DNA from: Candidatus Nomurabacteria bacterium
GTDB taxonomy: Bacteria; Patescibacteriota; Saccharimonadia; Saccharimonadales; Saccharimonadaceae
Assembly: GCA_031262565.1 (NCBI GenBank)
Contig: JAISHL010000051.1
Coordinates: 1-7,303 of the forward strand
Direction of reading: 5' to 3'
Length of the DNA stretch: 7,303 bases
Part shown: one piece after another, positions 5,894-7,303 of the stretch
Layout: every line of letters starts with the position of its first letter
Position numbering within the stretch: the stretch's first letter is position 1
Program-made: the position numbers and the translations under genes
The notes under the pieces: generated by a model
Told to the model about the DNA's origin: nothing
Databases searched by the model: none
The model's input: only the letters and a program-made list of their open reading frames with translations

Positions 5894-7303
5894 GCGCGAC
5901 CAATAATTCTTTCTAATGGCGAAATGGCGGTTGGATTAAATACGACTGGGCTTGTTCACGACCTGTATTATCCCTACGTCGGCATGGAAAATCACACTTC
6001 TCAGCGTGCGACTCGCCATAAAATCGGGCTATTTGTTGATGGCGCAATTCATTGGCTGGACGACGGGACTTGGCAAGTGAAGCAAAAATATTCACTTGGC
6101 AGTATGGTTGGCTGGACGACTGCGACGAATGAATGGCTGGGAATTGCAGTGTCGTTTCAAGATTTTGTGGCGCACGACATGGATGTTTTTGCTCGCAATA
6201 TTCACGTTGTGAATTTGACTGATCGTCAGCGTTCGGTTAAATTATTCCTTCATCAGGCTTTCATTATTAAAGAATCGGCTGACGGACACGATACGGCGCA
6301 ATATTTACCAGCGATGAACGGCAATGAACAAGCGATTTTGCACTATAAAGGCGATCGTGCTTTCGTGATTGGTGGTAAAAATATTCAGACTGGTGCGACT
6401 TTTGATAGTTTCAGTATTGGCTGCTTTGGTAATTTTGGCGATGAGCGACGTGACGGCGTTTGGCGTGACGCGGAAGACGGCGAATTATCGCGCAATCCTG
6501 TGGAACGCATTCAAACTGACAGCATTTTGCAGTTTAATTTGGAGCTTGCCTCGCATGATTCGGCTCGAGTCCATTATTATCTGTCGGCTGGCAAAACTAT
6601 TTTTGAGTCGCAAAAAACTTTCAATAAATTTTGCAGCAGAGATTTGTTGACTTGGCTGGTTGATACGCGAAATCATTGGCATAAATGGCTAGCGCCAGCG
6701 GAGCGAATCGCCGAGGTTAGTGTTGCGCCAGAATATCGCGAAAATTTCCTGTCTTCCCTGCTAACATTAAAATCCATGACGGATCGACGTGGTGCGATAA
6801 TGGCAAGTCTTGACACGGAAATGTTGAATTATACGCGCGACGCGTATGTCGACTGTTGGCCACGCGACGCTTCTTATGCTATGGAGGTGTTTTTGCGACT
6901 CGGATATATGAACGAAGTTAAGCAATATCTTGATTTTATGCGAAGCGTTTTGACTGATGATGGCTATTTCTGTCAGATGTATTTGCCCGATGGCTCGGTT
7001 GGTCCAAATTCACATGCGTGGATGCATGACGGCGAGGCAATTCCGCCTATTCAAGCTGACGAAACTGCTTCGGTCTTGCTACTATTTGCAAAAGCCGTCA
7101 AATTAGCAGTGCGCCGTGGCGGAAAACTAAGTGAGTGGCGCAAATTATATGAAGAACTAGCGCGTCCGTTGGCGAATTTTCTATCAGATTTTATTGATCC
7201 TGTTACAAAACTGCCTCGCCCGTCATATGAGCTTTGGGAGGTTCGTTTTGAAACAACAACTTATACAACTGCGATAACTTTCGGCGCGTTGAATGCGGCG
7301 GCT
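5891..7303 (+). CDS. GH15 glucoamylase-type hydrolase, 3' end beyond the window
   Basis: My translation gives 471 codons, open to the edge. GH15 enzymes remove glucose from the non-reducing ends of alpha-glucans. The N-terminal ~270 residues are beta-rich, as in the super-beta-sandwich domain of prokaryotic members, beginning with a typical segment (LSNGEMAVGLNTTGLVHDLYYPYVG). The (alpha/alpha)6 catalytic domain then follows. It shows RDAYVDCWPRDAS (316-328), the family motif QADE (388-391) and SYELWE (445-450), where E450 matches the general acid (E179 of the Aspergillus enzyme). The usual second glutamate of WEE is Val451 here. The general base should lie in the missing part, since relatives run to about 600-650 residues. 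There is no signal peptide, so it probably releases glucose from internal storage glucan. Trehalose- or isomaltose-active GH15 enzymes are alternatives. Confidence 0.9.
   Translation, partial: MARPIILSNGEMAVGLNTTGLVHDLYYPYVGMENHTSQRATRHKIGLFVDGAIHWLDDGTWQVKQKYSLGSMVGWTTATNEWLGIAVSFQDFVAHDMDVFARNIHVVNLTDRQRSVKLFLHQAFIIKESADGHDTAQYLPAMNGNEQAILHYKGDRAFVIGGKNIQTGATFDSFSIGCFGNFGDERRDGVWRDAEDGELSRNPVERIQTDSILQFNLELASHDSARVHYYLSAGKTIFESQKTFNKFCSRDLLTWLVDTRNHWHKWLAPAERIAEVSVAPEYRENFLSSLLTLKSMTDRRGAIMASLDTEMLNYTRDAYVDCWPRDASYAMEVFLRLGYMNEVKQYLDFMRSVLTDDGYFCQMYLPDGSVGPNSHAWMHDGEAIPPIQADETASVLLLFAKAVKLAVRRGGKLSEWRKLYEELARPLANFLSDFIDPVTKLPRPSYELWEVRFETTTYTTAITFGALNAAA

Noticed and set aside
1..7303. Reassigned UGA codon, as in Gracilibacteria and Absconditabacteria
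   Set aside because: None of the six protein genes has an in-frame TGA, though they total more than 2000 codons. A genome reading UGA as glycine would be expected to show many.
1..7303. CRISPR array or insertion sequence
   Set aside because: No regularly spaced repeats, terminal inverted repeats or transposase reading frames were seen. The window is almost fully occupied by genes, and no gene-free stretch exceeds 300 bases.

Overview
The window has two parts of different character, separated by a tRNA-Trp gene. Six protein genes carry no in-frame TGA and all complete ones end in TAA or TAG, so the standard code fits. The right-hand genes (GT4 glycosyltransferase, GH57 amylase, GH15 glucoamylase) are a grouping I associate with Candidatus Saccharibacteria and related Patescibacteria, and also with methanogenic archaea. 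The SD sequences and sigma70-like -10 boxes favour a bacterium. The taxon is an inference, because no phylogenetic marker is present.

Left part (1-3180, AT-rich; two sampled 60-base lines are about 30% GC). A membrane-anchored protein of unknown function enters from the left edge on the + strand. It converges on a minus-strand operon of three genes: a gamma-type adenine DNA methyltransferase, a 255-residue protein that I read as a member of the R.PabI family (restriction enzymes that excise adenine as DNA glycosylases), and a short RhuM-like helix-turn-helix protein that looks truncated. The methyltransferase gene has an extended -10 box only 7 bases before its ATG, so it is probably transcribed as a leaderless mRNA. 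The second gene starts inside the end of the first with a strong SD, and the third starts one base after the second. R.PabI recognises GTAC. By hand count GTAC occurs once in the whole window, where about 26 would be expected from base composition, which fits that specificity. However, CCGG is also absent.

Middle (3146-3364). tRNA-Trp (anticodon CCA, CCA end encoded) lies on the minus strand with its own extended -10 promoter and a hairpin/T-tract terminator. The restriction-modification block lies directly beyond its 3' end, a usual place for inserted DNA. The divergent upstream region holds the promoter(s) of the right-hand operon.

Right part (3365-7303, + strand, sampled lines 42-55% GC). 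A tight operon encodes a glycogen-synthase-like GT4 enzyme, a GH57 alpha-amylase-type enzyme, and a GH15 glucoamylase cut by the window edge. None has a signal peptide, so they look like a cytoplasmic set for building and breaking down an alpha-glucan reserve. The last two genes share an identical SD-to-ATG sequence, while the first lacks an SD and may be leaderless or led by a 10-codon ORF.
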